Positions 12,799-21,181 of a stretch of 26,876 bases of DNA are shown one piece after another. The translations under genes were made by a program, and so were the position numbers. Where the stretch lies: positions 1 through 26,876 of IMG/VR virus record IMGVR_UViG_3300046689_000588, one strand, 5' to 3'. Every line of letters starts with the position of its first letter. Within the stretch, counting starts at the first letter, position 1. The notes under the pieces are model-generated. The model searched no databases. It saw nothing but the letters and a program-made list of their open reading frames with translations, and had not been told where the DNA came from. The DNA is from a virus.

Positions 12799-14484
12799 AT
12801 GTTGACGCTTGAAGAGATCCGCGAGTGGCTCGCCCGCCTGGCTGAGCTGACCGACGAGGAGCTGACCCAGCTAGACGAGTCGATCGAGGCTGTCGCCGCT
12901 GAGCTGCTCGACCAGGACGATGACGCCGCTGATACGGATGAGGCGATCCAGCTCCTCACCGAGGTCGCGGACGCCAAGGATGCCGTAGCCACGGAGAAGA
13001 CGGGCCGGGAGGAGAAGGCCGCGGAGCGTAAGGCTGCCGCTGACGCTCTCCGCCAGCGCATCCGGGGAGACGCTGAAGGCGACGAGGGTGATGAGGGTGA
13101 AGGCGACGAGGAGACTCCTCCTCCCGCTGACCCGGCCGCTCCCGCGGAGGAGAAGGCGAAGGAGCCGGTCGCCGCTACGGCGAAGCCGAGCCCGGCCACG
13201 GCCCGCCGTCCGGTCACGACCCGTCCCCGTCAGGCGGACGCTCAGCACGCCGCTTTGACCCTCGTGGCTTCGGCCAACCTGCCCGGGGTGAACATGGGCA
13301 CCCCCCTGACCGACCGGGACGTCCTCGCGAAGGCGATCATGGACACCTGGCGGGCCGGGATCGGCTACCAGGGCGGCCGCCACAACGTTCCGATCGCCTC
13401 CCTGAGCTACGACTTCCCGGAGGACCGGACGCTGGACGACAACCCGGACTCGAACGCCCGGAAGATCGACGCCGTCACGAGCCCTCAGGCGATCACGGCG
13501 GCCGGTGGTATCTGCGCTCCGGCGCCGATCCAGTACGACCTCCCCGTCATCGGGAGCACGGCCCGCCCGATCCGCGACGGTCTCCCCTCCTTCGGAGTGG
13601 CCCGCGGCGCGGTCCGGACGATCACGCCGCCCACGATCGACAACGTGGCGGGGAACACGCAGGCCGGTACCAACGTCGCAATCTGGACCGAGGCGAACGA
13701 CCAGTCCCCGTCCGCTCCCGCTACGAAGCCGTGCCTCACGATCACCTGCGGCGCCGACACGACCACCGCCGTCGACGCGATTACCCAGTGCATCCAGACG
13801 GGCAACTTCCGGGATCGCTATTTCCAGGAGTCCGTCCAGGCGTGGCTCACCCTGAACGACGTCTGGGCTGCCCGGGTCAAGGAGCAGAACCTCCTCGCGA
13901 AGATCGCCGCCGGGTCCGTGACGTACACGGCCGGTACGGTCCTCGGGACCGCCCGCGACATGATCGCCGCGATCCAGCGGCACATCGCGACGATCCAGTA
14001 CTGGTGGCGGCTGGACGACTCGATCCGCTTCCGGCTCCTCCTCCCCCGGTGGTTGCAGGAGAACATCGCGGTCGATCTCGCCCGGGAGCAGCCCGGCGCG
14101 ACCGCTGAGCGTCTCCTCACCGACGACTCGTTCGTGAACCAGATCTTCTCGAACATGGGCTGCAACGTGACGTGGCTCATGGAAGGCGAATCGTCCCAGC
14201 GGTTCGTCCGCCCGAACGCTGGTCAGATCGAGCCGTGGCCGTCGCACGTCTTCGCCTACATCTTCCTCGAAGGCGCCTGGCTCTACCTGAACGGCGGGAC
14301 GCTCAACCTGGGCGTCGTCCGGGACTCGACCCTGAACGCTACGAACAACTTCCAGATGTTCCAGGAGGAGTTCGAGCAGGCGCACTTCCACGGCACGTTC
14401 TCCCACAAGCTCGACATCGACATCTGCCCGTCGGGCGCGACGTCCCTGCCGATCGCCGTGTCGGTCTGCACATCCGGCTCCTGA
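12799..14484 (+). CDS. HK97-fold major capsid protein with N-terminal scaffold-like domain
   Basis: The product has 561 residues. Residues 1-105 are acidic, helical and coiled-coil-like, with a very acidic run at about 91-105; 106-145 is a Pro/Ala-rich linker. This layout is that of a scaffold or delta domain that the protease removes. From about 150 to the end is the shell-forming capsid part, with the N-arm (ASANLPGVNMG), a long middle domain, the spine-helix region (TARDMIAAIQRHIATIQ) and C-terminal beta segments (ATNNFQMFQEEFEQAHF). Position after the protease and before other head genes supports the call. The start has GGGAGG upstream. Identification is by architecture and context. Confidence 0.83.
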   Translation: MLTLEEIREWLARLAELTDEELTQLDESIEAVAAELLDQDDDAADTDEAIQLLTEVADAKDAVATEKTGREEKAAERKAAADALRQRIRGDAEGDEGDEGEGDEETPPPADPAAPAEEKAKEPVAATAKPSPATARRPVTTRPRQADAQHAALTLVASANLPGVNMGTPLTDRDVLAKAIMDTWRAGIGYQGGRHNVPIASLSYDFPEDRTLDDNPDSNARKIDAVTSPQAITAAGGICAPAPIQYDLPVIGSTARPIRDGLPSFGVARGAVRTITPPTIDNVAGNTQAGTNVAIWTEANDQSPSAPATKPCLTITCGADTTTAVDAITQCIQTGNFRDRYFQESVQAWLTLNDVWAARVKEQNLLAKIAAGSVTYTAGTVLGTARDMIAAIQRHIATIQYWWRLDDSIRFRLLLPRWLQENIAVDLAREQPGATAERLLTDDSFVNQIFSNMGCNVTWLMEGESSQRFVRPNAGQIEPWPSHVFAYIFLEGAWLYLNGGTLNLGVVRDSTLNATNNFQMFQEEFEQAHFHGTFSHKLDIDICPSGATSLPIAVSVCTSGS

Positions 14485-14490
14485 TCCGTC

Positions 14491-14502
14491 TACCGTCCAC
14501 TT
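14491..14502 (+). promoter_or_regulatory. TAC-type -10 box after capsid gene
   Basis: TACCGT (14491-14496) followed by exactly 6 bases to a GTG at 14503 that opens a 26-codon frame. No -35 box is recognised. It is the same geometry as the boxes at 7301, 10377 and 21313. Confidence 0.42.
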
Positions 14503-14583
14503 GTGGGCGGCCGGGCCGTTCTCCATGTGCGGTGCCCGGTCCGGTCGTCCACGCAGATCGAAGCTGAGGAGGAGCCAGGGTGA
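14503..14583 (+). CDS. Possible 26-residue leaderless peptide coupled to the next gene
   Basis: GTG at 14503 opens a frame of 26 codons whose TGA (14581-14583) overlaps the GTG of the next gene in the usual GTGA manner. The GTG is exactly 6 bases after TACCGT. The peptide (MGGRAVLHVRC..., ending EAEEEPG) has no recognised feature, and its last codons overlap the GAGGAGGAG ribosome binding site of the next gene. It may be a leader peptide that couples translation, or a chance opening. Confidence 0.3.
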   Translation: MGGRAVLHVRCPVRSSTQIEAEEEPG

Positions 14584-15434
14584 CCGTTGCCGAAACCATT
14601 GACGCATTCGCCCCGCCGCTCTCCCGGTTCTCCGCCCTGAACGCCCTCCCCGTCACCGACGACGATGACGCCCGCTGGCTTCTCGGGTTCCGGTTCCGGC
14701 CGGAGTCGTGCGCCTCGAACAACGGTGGCATCCTCGCGGCGGACTGCTTCGGGAAGACCTCCGCGATGTCGACCCACGCCGTTCAGACCCAGCAGGACGG
14801 GACCGGGTTCATCATCTACTGGCGGGACGACTGTTCCGTCTTCGGGTACGAGGCGTCCGACTACGAAGGCCGGGCGCGCCGCGGTCTCGCGTCGGTGGCG
14901 TCGTACCAGTTCGCGTTGGAGCTTCAGGCCGGAGCGATCACCGGTCCCGCCGGGAGCGCGTCCGTGGCTGAGCCGAACACGCCCCTGGCTGACGCCTCCG
15001 CCACGATCGTGACCGCTGCGCCATCTACACCCCTGAACGGTCTCGCCTGCCTAGAGAACGCCCTAGCGAAGAACACGAAGAACCGCCGCGGGTTCATCTT
15101 CATGCGCCCCCAGATCCTCGTGCTCCTCGCGTCGGCGTACGCGATCCAGTTGCAGGGCAACACGTGGTTGACGCCGATGGGCAACATCGTCGTTCCCGAC
15201 GGCGCGTTCACCGGAGCGAACCCGTCCGGCGCGGCGCTCTCCTCGAACCAGTTCATGTACGCGACGTCGTGGATGGAGGTCCGCCGGGGAAGCGTCCTCG
15301 TGACCGGAGGTCTCGGCACCCAGATCGACCGCTCCGTGAACACGGTCACGACGTACGCGATGCAGCCCTACATGTGGCAGTGGGATGGCTGTTTCCTCGG
15401 GGCCGCCGAACTCAACGTCGCAGTCTGCGGATAG
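14580..15434 (+). CDS. Probable second head (capsid-type) structural protein
   Basis: The product has 284 residues. It begins with a segment LLGFRFRPESCASNNGG and continues with CFGKTSAMSTHAVQTQ and DDCSVFGYEASDYEGRARRGLASVASYQFALELQAG (about 80-117), then KNTKNRRGFIFMRPQILVLL, and ends with FMYATSWMEVRRGSVLVTGG. These blocks resemble a family of actinophage head proteins encoded next to the major capsid gene, some named minor or pentamer capsid proteins. The exact role is not certain. GTG start with a strong GAGGAGGAG ribosome binding site, so it is probably made in quantity. Confidence 0.6.
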   Translation: MTVAETIDAFAPPLSRFSALNALPVTDDDDARWLLGFRFRPESCASNNGGILAADCFGKTSAMSTHAVQTQQDGTGFIIYWRDDCSVFGYEASDYEGRARRGLASVASYQFALELQAGAITGPAGSASVAEPNTPLADASATIVTAAPSTPLNGLACLENALAKNTKNRRGFIFMRPQILVLLASAYAIQLQGNTWLTPMGNIVVPDGAFTGANPSGAALSSNQFMYATSWMEVRRGSVLVTGGLGTQIDRSVNTVTTYAMQPYMWQWDGCFLGAAELNVAVCG

Positions 15435-15441
15435 GAGCACG

Positions 15442-15795
15442 ATGACGACCGCACGCCTAGGGAACACCGCACCGCATCAAGGGCGGAAGGACGAGAACGG
15501 CGAGCCCGTCCTCGATGACAACGGGCAGAGAGCTTTCTTCCCGATCGAGCTGGACGCCCCCACCGAGGTTCTCGTGTCGCTCTCCCCGCAGGACACGCTG
15601 ATGGAGCAGTTCCGGGCGATCGAGGATCTCTGGCGCTACCACTCCTCCGCTCCTCCGTCGTGGGTCTGGTCTGACAGCGCGGCGCTTCAAGGGCTCCTCG
15701 CGGAGCAGTTCCACGCTCCGGCCGGGCTCCCCGACGACGTAGAGGCGACCCACTACACGCACTCCGGTCCTCCCGGGTCCGGCGGGGAAGGCTGA
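15442..15795 (+). CDS. Hypothetical protein in head gene block
   Basis: The product has 117 residues from the ATG at 15442, with AGGAG upstream; the longer in-frame opening from 15385 overlaps the previous gene. It is acidic, with a central PPSWVWSDSAALQGLLAEQF segment (about 71-90) that recurs in hypothetical proteins of actinophage head regions. No enzyme motif is present. It may be a small virion or assembly protein. Confidence 0.65.
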   Translation: MTTARLGNTAPHQGRKDENGEPVLDDNGQRAFFPIELDAPTEVLVSLSPQDTLMEQFRAIEDLWRYHSSAPPSWVWSDSAALQGLLAEQFHAPAGLPDDVEATHYTHSGPPGSGGEG

Positions 15796-15798
15796 GCG

Positions 15799-16431
15799 AT
15801 GACGAAGGTCAACTCGGGCAACGACATGCAGTCCCGCCAGATGGCCGGGCAGCAGGCCGGGTTCGCCGGTACGTCCACCGGCACATCCGCGACGACGCTC
15901 ACGGACTCCGGGCAGGCGTGGGGCACCACCCAGTTCGTCGGCGCGTGGGTCGTGGCCGGAGGCGCAACAGGCGTCTACGGGGTCATCATCTCCCACACCG
16001 CTACCGTTCTCACCGTAGACCGGTGGACCGCCGTAGCGACCCCGGGAGGCGCCGCAGGATCGACTCCCGGCGCGACCGCGGCGTACTGCATCCTTCCCGG
16101 CGCCGCACCAGCCTGGTACATGGCGCTCACCGCCAACGCGGCGGCCGTCAACGCGACGGACACGACCCTGACCGCGGAGATCACGACCGTCGGTGGCGGC
16201 CTGATCCGGAAGCTCGCCACGTACGCCCACACCGCGGCCGCCGCGTCCTACACGCTGACGGGCGCGTTCACGTCGAACGGCACGGACTCTCTCCCGGTCA
16301 CCGTCGCGAAGATCGGCATCTTCAACGGGCTCCTCTCCGGCCAGATGATCTTCGAGACGCTCCTCGGTTCCACCGCGACGCTCACGACCTCCGGCGACAA
16401 CGTCACCGTGACGGACACGGTCAGTCTGTAA
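15799..16431 (+). CDS. Putative virion structural protein, appendage/fibre-like
   Basis: The product has 210 residues, rich in Thr, Ala, Gly and Val with alternating beta pattern throughout. The second half (LTAEITTVGGGLIRKLATYAHT..., KIGIFNGLLSGQMIFETLL, then VTVTDTVSL) resembles a beta-sandwich repeated in phage tail or appendage proteins. Start with GAAGG upstream, stop followed by the next ATG after 3 bases. It probably forms part of a tail-side or surface structure; no more can be said. Confidence 0.62.
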   Translation: MTKVNSGNDMQSRQMAGQQAGFAGTSTGTSATTLTDSGQAWGTTQFVGAWVVAGGATGVYGVIISHTATVLTVDRWTAVATPGGAAGSTPGATAAYCILPGAAPAWYMALTANAAAVNATDTTLTAEITTVGGGLIRKLATYAHTAAAASYTLTGAFTSNGTDSLPVTVAKIGIFNGLLSGQMIFETLLGSTATLTTSGDNVTVTDTVSL

Positions 16432-16434
16432 CCG

Positions 16435-17109
16435 ATGCCTGACGCCAAGATCACCGCGCTGACGGCGCTGACCGGAGCGAACCTCGCGGACGGGGACATG
16501 TTCGTCGTCGTGGACGTCTCTGACACGACGATGGCGGCGAGCGGCACCGACAAGAACATCACTCCGGCGGACCTGTTCACCTACCTGAACGGCCGGGTCC
16601 AAGTCGCGGGTGGTTCGGTCTCTACTCCCGGCGCGGGGTTCGCGTCGGACACCTACCTGGCCGGGTCCGGGCTCCTCATCCCGAACGGCCGCCTGAAGGC
16701 GCAGACCATCTACCGGTGCGCGTTCGACGTCTCGAAGACCGGAGCGGGGACCGCGACGCCGATCATCAATGTGCGGTTCGGGACCGCGGGGACGACCGCG
16801 GACACGTCCCGGGGGACGCTCACGTTCGCGGCTCAGACCGCGGTGGTCGACGCGGGCATGTTCGAGATCGCGTGCATCTTCCGTACCGTCGGGTCCGGCA
16901 CCGCGGCGGTCCTCCAATCGCGGGGCATTCTCTCCCACGGTCTCTCGATCACCGGTCTCGGGACGGACGTCTCCGGCGTGAAGGTCGCGACGTCGTCCGG
17001 GTTTGACTCGACCCCGAACGCGAGCATCATCGGTCTCTCGGTGAACGGTGGCGCCTCGGCCGCCTGGACGATCACTCTGGTCGAGGCTGAACTTCTCAAC
17101 CTGGGTTAG
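16435..17109 (+). CDS. Tail fibre-like structural protein
   Basis: The product has 224 residues. The N-terminal KITALTALTGANLADGDMF (about 5-23), followed by VVVDVSDTTMAASGTDKNIT and ADLFTYL, is a pattern common to phage tail fibre or appendage proteins. The rest is beta-rich (RGTLTFAAQTAVVDAGMFEI, GLSITGLGTDVSGVKV, WTITLVEAELL) and would form a sandwich. It starts 3 bases after the previous stop without its own strong ribosome binding site, so it is likely coupled. Confidence 0.7.
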   Translation: MPDAKITALTALTGANLADGDMFVVVDVSDTTMAASGTDKNITPADLFTYLNGRVQVAGGSVSTPGAGFASDTYLAGSGLLIPNGRLKAQTIYRCAFDVSKTGAGTATPIINVRFGTAGTTADTSRGTLTFAAQTAVVDAGMFEIACIFRTVGSGTAAVLQSRGILSHGLSITGLGTDVSGVKVATSSGFDSTPNASIIGLSVNGGASAAWTITLVEAELLNLG

Positions 17110-17121
17110 CGGGGAGCCGAG

Positions 17122-17361
17122 ATGGCCTCCCTGCCGTTCACCGCCGTGGCCGACGGCACCGTCACCGTCCTGCGGGCCAACTTGGCTGATACCGGATGGG
17201 TCCGCATCTTCCACGCTGACAACTCGGTGGGCGCCTGGACACCGATCACGGCTCCGACGACTGTCGTGCCGGTCCTCGCCGGTGACCTCGTCGTCCAGCG
17301 GCTCAACCGCAACGGCACCGCCTTGCTCGTGTTCATGATCATCAGCGCGGTCACTCCGTGA
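17122..17361 (+). CDS. Small beta-rich structural-region protein
   Basis: The product has 79 residues of mainly beta pattern (FTAVADGTVTVLRANLADTG, WTPITAPTTVVPVLAGDLVV). It is not recognised. GGGGAG lies 7 bases before the ATG. The stop overlaps the next GTG by 4 bases. Its size and place suggest a small virion component attached to the fibre-like proteins. Confidence 0.65.
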   Translation: MASLPFTAVADGTVTVLRANLADTGWVRIFHADNSVGAWTPITAPTTVVPVLAGDLVVQRLNRNGTALLVFMIISAVTP

Positions 17362-20111
17362 CGATCACCGGCACCGCGTTCGGTGGCAACGAGGTCAACG
17401 CCGGGAACGTCGACCTCAACCCGGGCTCTCTCACGTCGGCGGCCGGGGACCGCATCGTCGTCGCCTACACCTGGTACGACCTCACCGGGTCGGTCACGCA
17501 GACGGCCGGACGGATCACGTCGACCCCGGCGAAGACGTTCACGAAGGATACTGAGTTCCTCCAGACCGTCTCCGGCGCCCATCTGGGTGTCGCCATCTTC
17601 TCGTGGGTGTCGGACGGCACGACGCTGACTCAGATCAACGTCAACCCGGACGCCTCCGGGGGTGGTATCGGGTCGGTCGGCGGGAGCGTCGTGCGGATCG
17701 TGTCGACGGTCGGGACCGTCACGTACGACTCGACCACGGTCGGGACCGGGACCGACTCGACTTCGACGCTGGACTGGTCAGCCGGAGGAGCGGTCAACGG
17801 GGCCCAGATCGGGGTTTACGCCATCGGGCTTGACAACGGTGCGTCGGGAACGTGGACGGCGTCATCGGGCTACACCGCCATGCACAGCTTCGGGAACGGC
17901 GCCGGAAGTCTCTGCAACCACGAAGCGTTCAAGGTCAACGAGACCGGCACGCCCGCCCTGTCCGTTGCCTACAACACGACGATCACCTCAGCGATCGAGC
18001 TGTTCGTCTCCTACCAGGAGCCCGCACCGGCCGGGTACACCGGCCCTGGCGTCGTGCGGTTGGAGGACAACTCCGAGATCCTCGAAGAGGTCGGGAATCC
18101 ACCGACGTTCGTCGCGGTCGGGACGGATCACCCGGGCACGACGACCCCGATCAACGTCGTGGTTCCCTCCGGTCTCGCGGGCGACTTCCTCCTCCTCTTC
18201 TGGGAGTCGGACACACCCGGGGACGTCGCCGCGGCGTCCGGGTACACCGCCGGGCTGAACGGCACCTACAACGGGTTCGCCGGTAACACCCGCGCGTTCG
18301 GGTTCCTCTACAAGTTCGACAACACGACCGGCGGAGGCACCCAGCTCGTTACCGGCCTAACGGGTGGCGGTGCGTTCGCTGAAGAGTTCATCCAGCGGTA
18401 CCGGGGCGTCGATCCGAACAACCCGATCAACGTCTCCAACCTGGATTCAACGACGAACACGTCGAGCAACATCACGACCTCCCGGCCGGACACCGTCGAG
18501 GTCGGCGCGATCACCGACGATCAGGGACTACCTAACACTCCTCCGGCGGGTGGATGGACCGGGCGCCTGACGTCGGCCGCTGCGAACTTCTGGTCCGGTG
18601 ACCGGGTCCAGACCCCGACGGGGCAGACCGGGGTAACGACCGGGTGGCCGTCCACGTCCGGAGGTATCGACAGCGGCATCATCCACCTCTCCCTGAACGG
18701 GGTGCCGTCCACCGTCCTCTCTCCGCTCCATCTCGTTCTCGAAGCCGGAGTGGAGGGAAGCTGGACCGGGTCCGGGACAGCTCTGACGGAGGCTGGCTTC
18801 CAGGTTCAGCTCGAAGACGGCTCCTCGAAGATCGTGTTCGAGGCGACGGACCTCACCGCGCTCGTTCAGGAGCAGGGCCGCTACTGGCTTTCCGAAGCCG
18901 GTGACCATGTCCTCCTCGAATCCGCCGGAGGAGGCGGCAGCAACACCCGGAACGTCACGGACACCGCGGCGGGGACGGACGCGGTCTCGCGGGTCGTTTC
19001 CCTCTCCCGGTCCGTCTCTGACGCGGCCAATGGGTCTGATGCGGTCTCGCGGACCTCCGCCCGGGCTCGGCCGATCACGGACACCGCGGCGGGGACGGAC
19101 ACCGCGACCCGGGCCGCGCTCACGTTCAACCGGGCCATCGCGGACGCCGCGAACGGCTCTGATGCGGTCGCGCGGGTCGTTTCTGATACCCGGGCGGTCT
19201 CCGACGCCGCGAACGGGACGGACGTGGCGGTCGGGATGCGGGTGTACGGCCGGAGCGTCACCGACGCGGCGAACGGGACGGACGCGGTCTCCCGGGGAGC
19301 GCTCTCCTTCGCCCGCCCGATCACGGACCTCGCGAACGGCTCCGACGTCGTCTCGCGGACCTCCGCCCGCTCCCGCGCTATCGCGGACGCCGCGAACGGC
19401 TCCGATGCGGTCTCTAGAAGCCTGTCTCTGCCCCGTACAGCCTCGGACGTAGGTTCCGGGACGGACACCGCTTCCCGGGGCGCACAGACCTTCCTACGGG
19501 GCGGAGCGGACGCCGCGAACGGTACCGACGCGGCTACGACCGGAGGAGGAGGAGGACCGCGCTCCGTCACGGACGCCGCGAACGGCTCCGACAGCGTCAC
19601 CCGCATCGCGTCCCATCCCCGCTCGATAGCGGACACGGCCGCCGGGACGGACGCCGTCACCCGGACCGCCGGGCATCCCCGCTCGATCACGGAGACGGCG
19701 AACGGGACTGATGTCGCCTCGCGCGCCGCTCAGAGCTTCGGGCGGCCCACGTCTGACGCCGCGAACGGGACGGACACGGTCACCCGGATCGACACGACGA
19801 CCCGGGCGGTCTCCGATACCGGCGGAGGGACCGACACGACGACCCGGACCGTGGGCCGCTTCCGCACGATCATCGACATCGGAGGAGGCACCGACGTAGC
19901 GACCCGGGCCGCGCAGACGTTCCTCCGTCCGGTCTTCGACATCGCGTCGGGGATCGACGTCGCCACCGCGACCGGCACCGGAGTCCTAACCGCCCATTTC
20001 AGCGGCCCGCGTCGTAGCATCCGGAGAGACCCGGAGCGGATCTCCGTCCGGCTCGACGCTCTACGCCTGTCCCTCCGCGCTGATGACCGGCGCCTCTCGA
20101 AGAAGGTCTGA
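17358..20111 (+). CDS. Large fibre-like protein with 17 tandem C-terminal repeats
   Basis: The product has 917 residues. Residues 1-220 and about 240-450 look like two related beta-sandwich domains, each with a surface-protein pattern (ending in, for example, IELFVSYQEPAP and IIHLSLNG). A region of short LEDNSEILEE-type segments appears at about 235 and again, altered, at 485-520 (VQLEDGSSKIVFE). Residues 532-874 hold 17 repeats of 20-21 residues with core D-A-A-N-G-T/S-D-A-V-S-R. A basic tail ends the protein. Such architecture suits an adhesin or minor tail protein that spans a distance or binds the host. GTG start in a GTGA overlap. Confidence 0.72.
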   Translation: MTITGTAFGGNEVNAGNVDLNPGSLTSAAGDRIVVAYTWYDLTGSVTQTAGRITSTPAKTFTKDTEFLQTVSGAHLGVAIFSWVSDGTTLTQINVNPDASGGGIGSVGGSVVRIVSTVGTVTYDSTTVGTGTDSTSTLDWSAGGAVNGAQIGVYAIGLDNGASGTWTASSGYTAMHSFGNGAGSLCNHEAFKVNETGTPALSVAYNTTITSAIELFVSYQEPAPAGYTGPGVVRLEDNSEILEEVGNPPTFVAVGTDHPGTTTPINVVVPSGLAGDFLLLFWESDTPGDVAAASGYTAGLNGTYNGFAGNTRAFGFLYKFDNTTGGGTQLVTGLTGGGAFAEEFIQRYRGVDPNNPINVSNLDSTTNTSSNITTSRPDTVEVGAITDDQGLPNTPPAGGWTGRLTSAAANFWSGDRVQTPTGQTGVTTGWPSTSGGIDSGIIHLSLNGVPSTVLSPLHLVLEAGVEGSWTGSGTALTEAGFQVQLEDGSSKIVFEATDLTALVQEQGRYWLSEAGDHVLLESAGGGGSNTRNVTDTAAGTDAVSRVVSLSRSVSDAANGSDAVSRTSARARPITDTAAGTDTATRAALTFNRAIADAANGSDAVARVVSDTRAVSDAANGTDVAVGMRVYGRSVTDAANGTDAVSRGALSFARPITDLANGSDVVSRTSARSRAIADAANGSDAVSRSLSLPRTASDVGSGTDTASRGAQTFLRGGADAANGTDAATTGGGGGPRSVTDAANGSDSVTRIASHPRSIADTAAGTDAVTRTAGHPRSITETANGTDVASRAAQSFGRPTSDAANGTDTVTRIDTTTRAVSDTGGGTDTTTRTVGRFRTIIDIGGGTDVATRAAQTFLRPVFDIASGIDVATATGTGVLTAHFSGPRRSIRRDPERISVRLDALRLSLRADDRRLSKKV
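18951..19980 (+). repeat. 17 tandem in-frame coding repeats of 60-63 bases
   Basis: The units encode a repeat of the form [ST]-[VI]-[STA]-D-x-A-x-G-[TS]-D-x-x-x-R-x(4-6)-R. Best conserved are the D-x3-G-x-D core and the R that ends each unit. Units differ in synonymous and variable positions, so the array is old or has diverged under selection. The 60/63-base length keeps the frame. Copy-number change by recombination would alter protein length without breaking it. Confidence 0.88.
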
Positions 20112-20467
20112 TGAACCGCTGGGAACGCCACAGGGGCAACGTGAACGACGTCGTCGTGGTTCAGCTTCTCGGCGTCGGCTCCGCCGCAGGCGTCAACGAC
20201 CTCTCGACCGTTACGGCGGTCTCCGCGACCGTTCAGTACTCCACGGACGCTCCCGTAGCGATCACCGCGGCGGTGACCGACGCGCCCAACTCGATCGTGA
20301 CCGTCCACCTCGGCTCCTGGCTCTCCGGCACCCCGAAGTACGGCTGTTGGAAGCTCCGGTACCTCCTCACGTTCGCCGGACCCGTCGGGCCGCTCTACTG
20401 GCCGGAAGATCCCGCCGGGAGCCCGGGATGGGACGAGATAACCGTGATCCCCTCCGTCGATGCCTGA
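20111..20467 (+). CDS. Ig-like/BppU-N-like small structural protein
   Basis: The product has 118 residues. The pattern VVVQLLGVGSAAGVNDLSTV, then VSATVQYSTDAPVAITAAV, SIVTVHLGSWLSG and CWKLRYLLTFAGPVGPLYWP, then a VIP end, matches the layout of a beta-sandwich used by phage baseplate and adhesion proteins (a strand, 'ltga.tv.f.v', 'G.v.v.lg', 'pG.y.l.y..t....g....P'). It starts by one-base overlap with the repeat protein, suggesting a partner of that protein. Confidence 0.6.
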   Translation: MNRWERHRGNVNDVVVVQLLGVGSAAGVNDLSTVTAVSATVQYSTDAPVAITAAVTDAPNSIVTVHLGSWLSGTPKYGCWKLRYLLTFAGPVGPLYWPEDPAGSPGWDEITVIPSVDA

Positions 20468-20473
20468 CCGCAG

Positions 20474-20509
20474 TACGATCCCGGGCGTGACCTTTCGAGG
20501 AGGTAACTG
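20474..20509 (+). promoter_or_regulatory. Promoter-like box and strong ribosome binding site of the major tail gene
   Basis: TACGAT (20474-20479) is a possible -10 box. GAGGAGG (20497-20503) is an excellent ribosome binding site 6 bases before the ATG at 20510. Transcription from the box would give a leader of about 24 bases. A GTG at 20487, 7 bases after the box, opens a 7-codon frame that stops across the ATG (TGATG). The promoter would suit high expression of the tail tube protein; no -35 box is seen. Confidence 0.45.
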
Positions 20510-21181
20510 ATGGTGGCCGCGAACCCGACCTGTCTCCCGCAGCTCTTCGCCTGCGCCATGCGCGTGTCGCAGCTCGACGCGAACGGACTGCTACTCGTCG
20601 GCGCCTCCTCGTCGTACGTCTCCGGGTCGTTCACCCAGGTTCAGGTGTCCCCCCAGTACGAAGACGGGGACGAGTTCAAGCAGAAGAACGCCTGCGGGAC
20701 CATCGCCTACGACGTGAAGGCTCCTCCGTCGTACGTCCGTTCGGACCTTCAGATCACGCTCACGACCCCGGACCCACAGCTGATGCAGCTCCTCGGCGCC
20801 GGACCGGTCGTGAACATCGTCGCTGACGGCCGGGTAGGCGGCTCGTCCCCGTCGATCGGCGTCGTCGGCCAGGCCAACCAGAACGGAGTCTCGATCGAGG
20901 TCTGGGCGAAGAACTACCGGAACAACTCGCTCGCCAGCCCCTACCCGTACGCCTGGTGGGTATTCCCGAAGGTCACGAACCTGAAGGTCGGCCAGTTCAA
21001 CCAGGAGAACGGCCCGAACCTCCCGGTCATCACCGGCGAGGCGTACGAGAACGTCAACTGGTACAACGGCCCCGCGAACGACTGGCCCACCGCGAACGCC
21101 CCCACCCAGTCGTGGCAGTGGATCCCGTCGAACACGATCCCGACGATCACCTGCGGCTACGTCAACGTCGCCACGACCTAG
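20510..21181 (+). CDS. Major tail (tube) protein
   Basis: The product has 223 residues. The segments FTQVQVSPQYEDGDEFKQKN (about 41-60), GTIAYDVKAPPSYVRSDLQI and TLTTPDPQLMQLLGAG match the core of actinophage major tail proteins, which stack as rings to form the tail tube. The C-terminal part, with NWYNGPANDWP and IPTITCGYV, looks like a further strand set. A very strong ribosome binding site and an own promoter-like box fit an abundant protein. The gene is followed by a stable structured region and then the head-tail adaptor, not by tail chaperones. Confidence 0.8.
   Translation: MVAANPTCLPQLFACAMRVSQLDANGLLLVGASSSYVSGSFTQVQVSPQYEDGDEFKQKNACGTIAYDVKAPPSYVRSDLQITLTTPDPQLMQLLGAGPVVNIVADGRVGGSSPSIGVVGQANQNGVSIEVWAKNYRNNSLASPYPYAWWVFPKVTNLKVGQFNQENGPNLPVITGEAYENVNWYNGPANDWPTANAPTQSWQWIPSNTIPTITCGYVNVATT

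Noticed and set aside
12871-14607. Long minus-strand open frame (578 residues) opposite the capsid gene.
   Set aside because: It mirrors the plus-strand capsid gene, as expected from GC-rich codon bias; the translation is Arg/Gly/Asp-rich low complexity with no family signature and no start signals.
15457-17214. Long minus-strand open frame (585 residues) across four structural genes.
   Set aside because: It spans several well-spaced plus-strand genes with overlaps and ribosome binding sites, and its protein is Arg/Gly-rich without any recognisable domain.
18951-19980. Regular 60-63 base repeats that could be read as a CRISPR-like array.
   Set aside because: The repeats are in frame inside a coding gene, have no unique spacers of constant length, and vary as protein repeats do.
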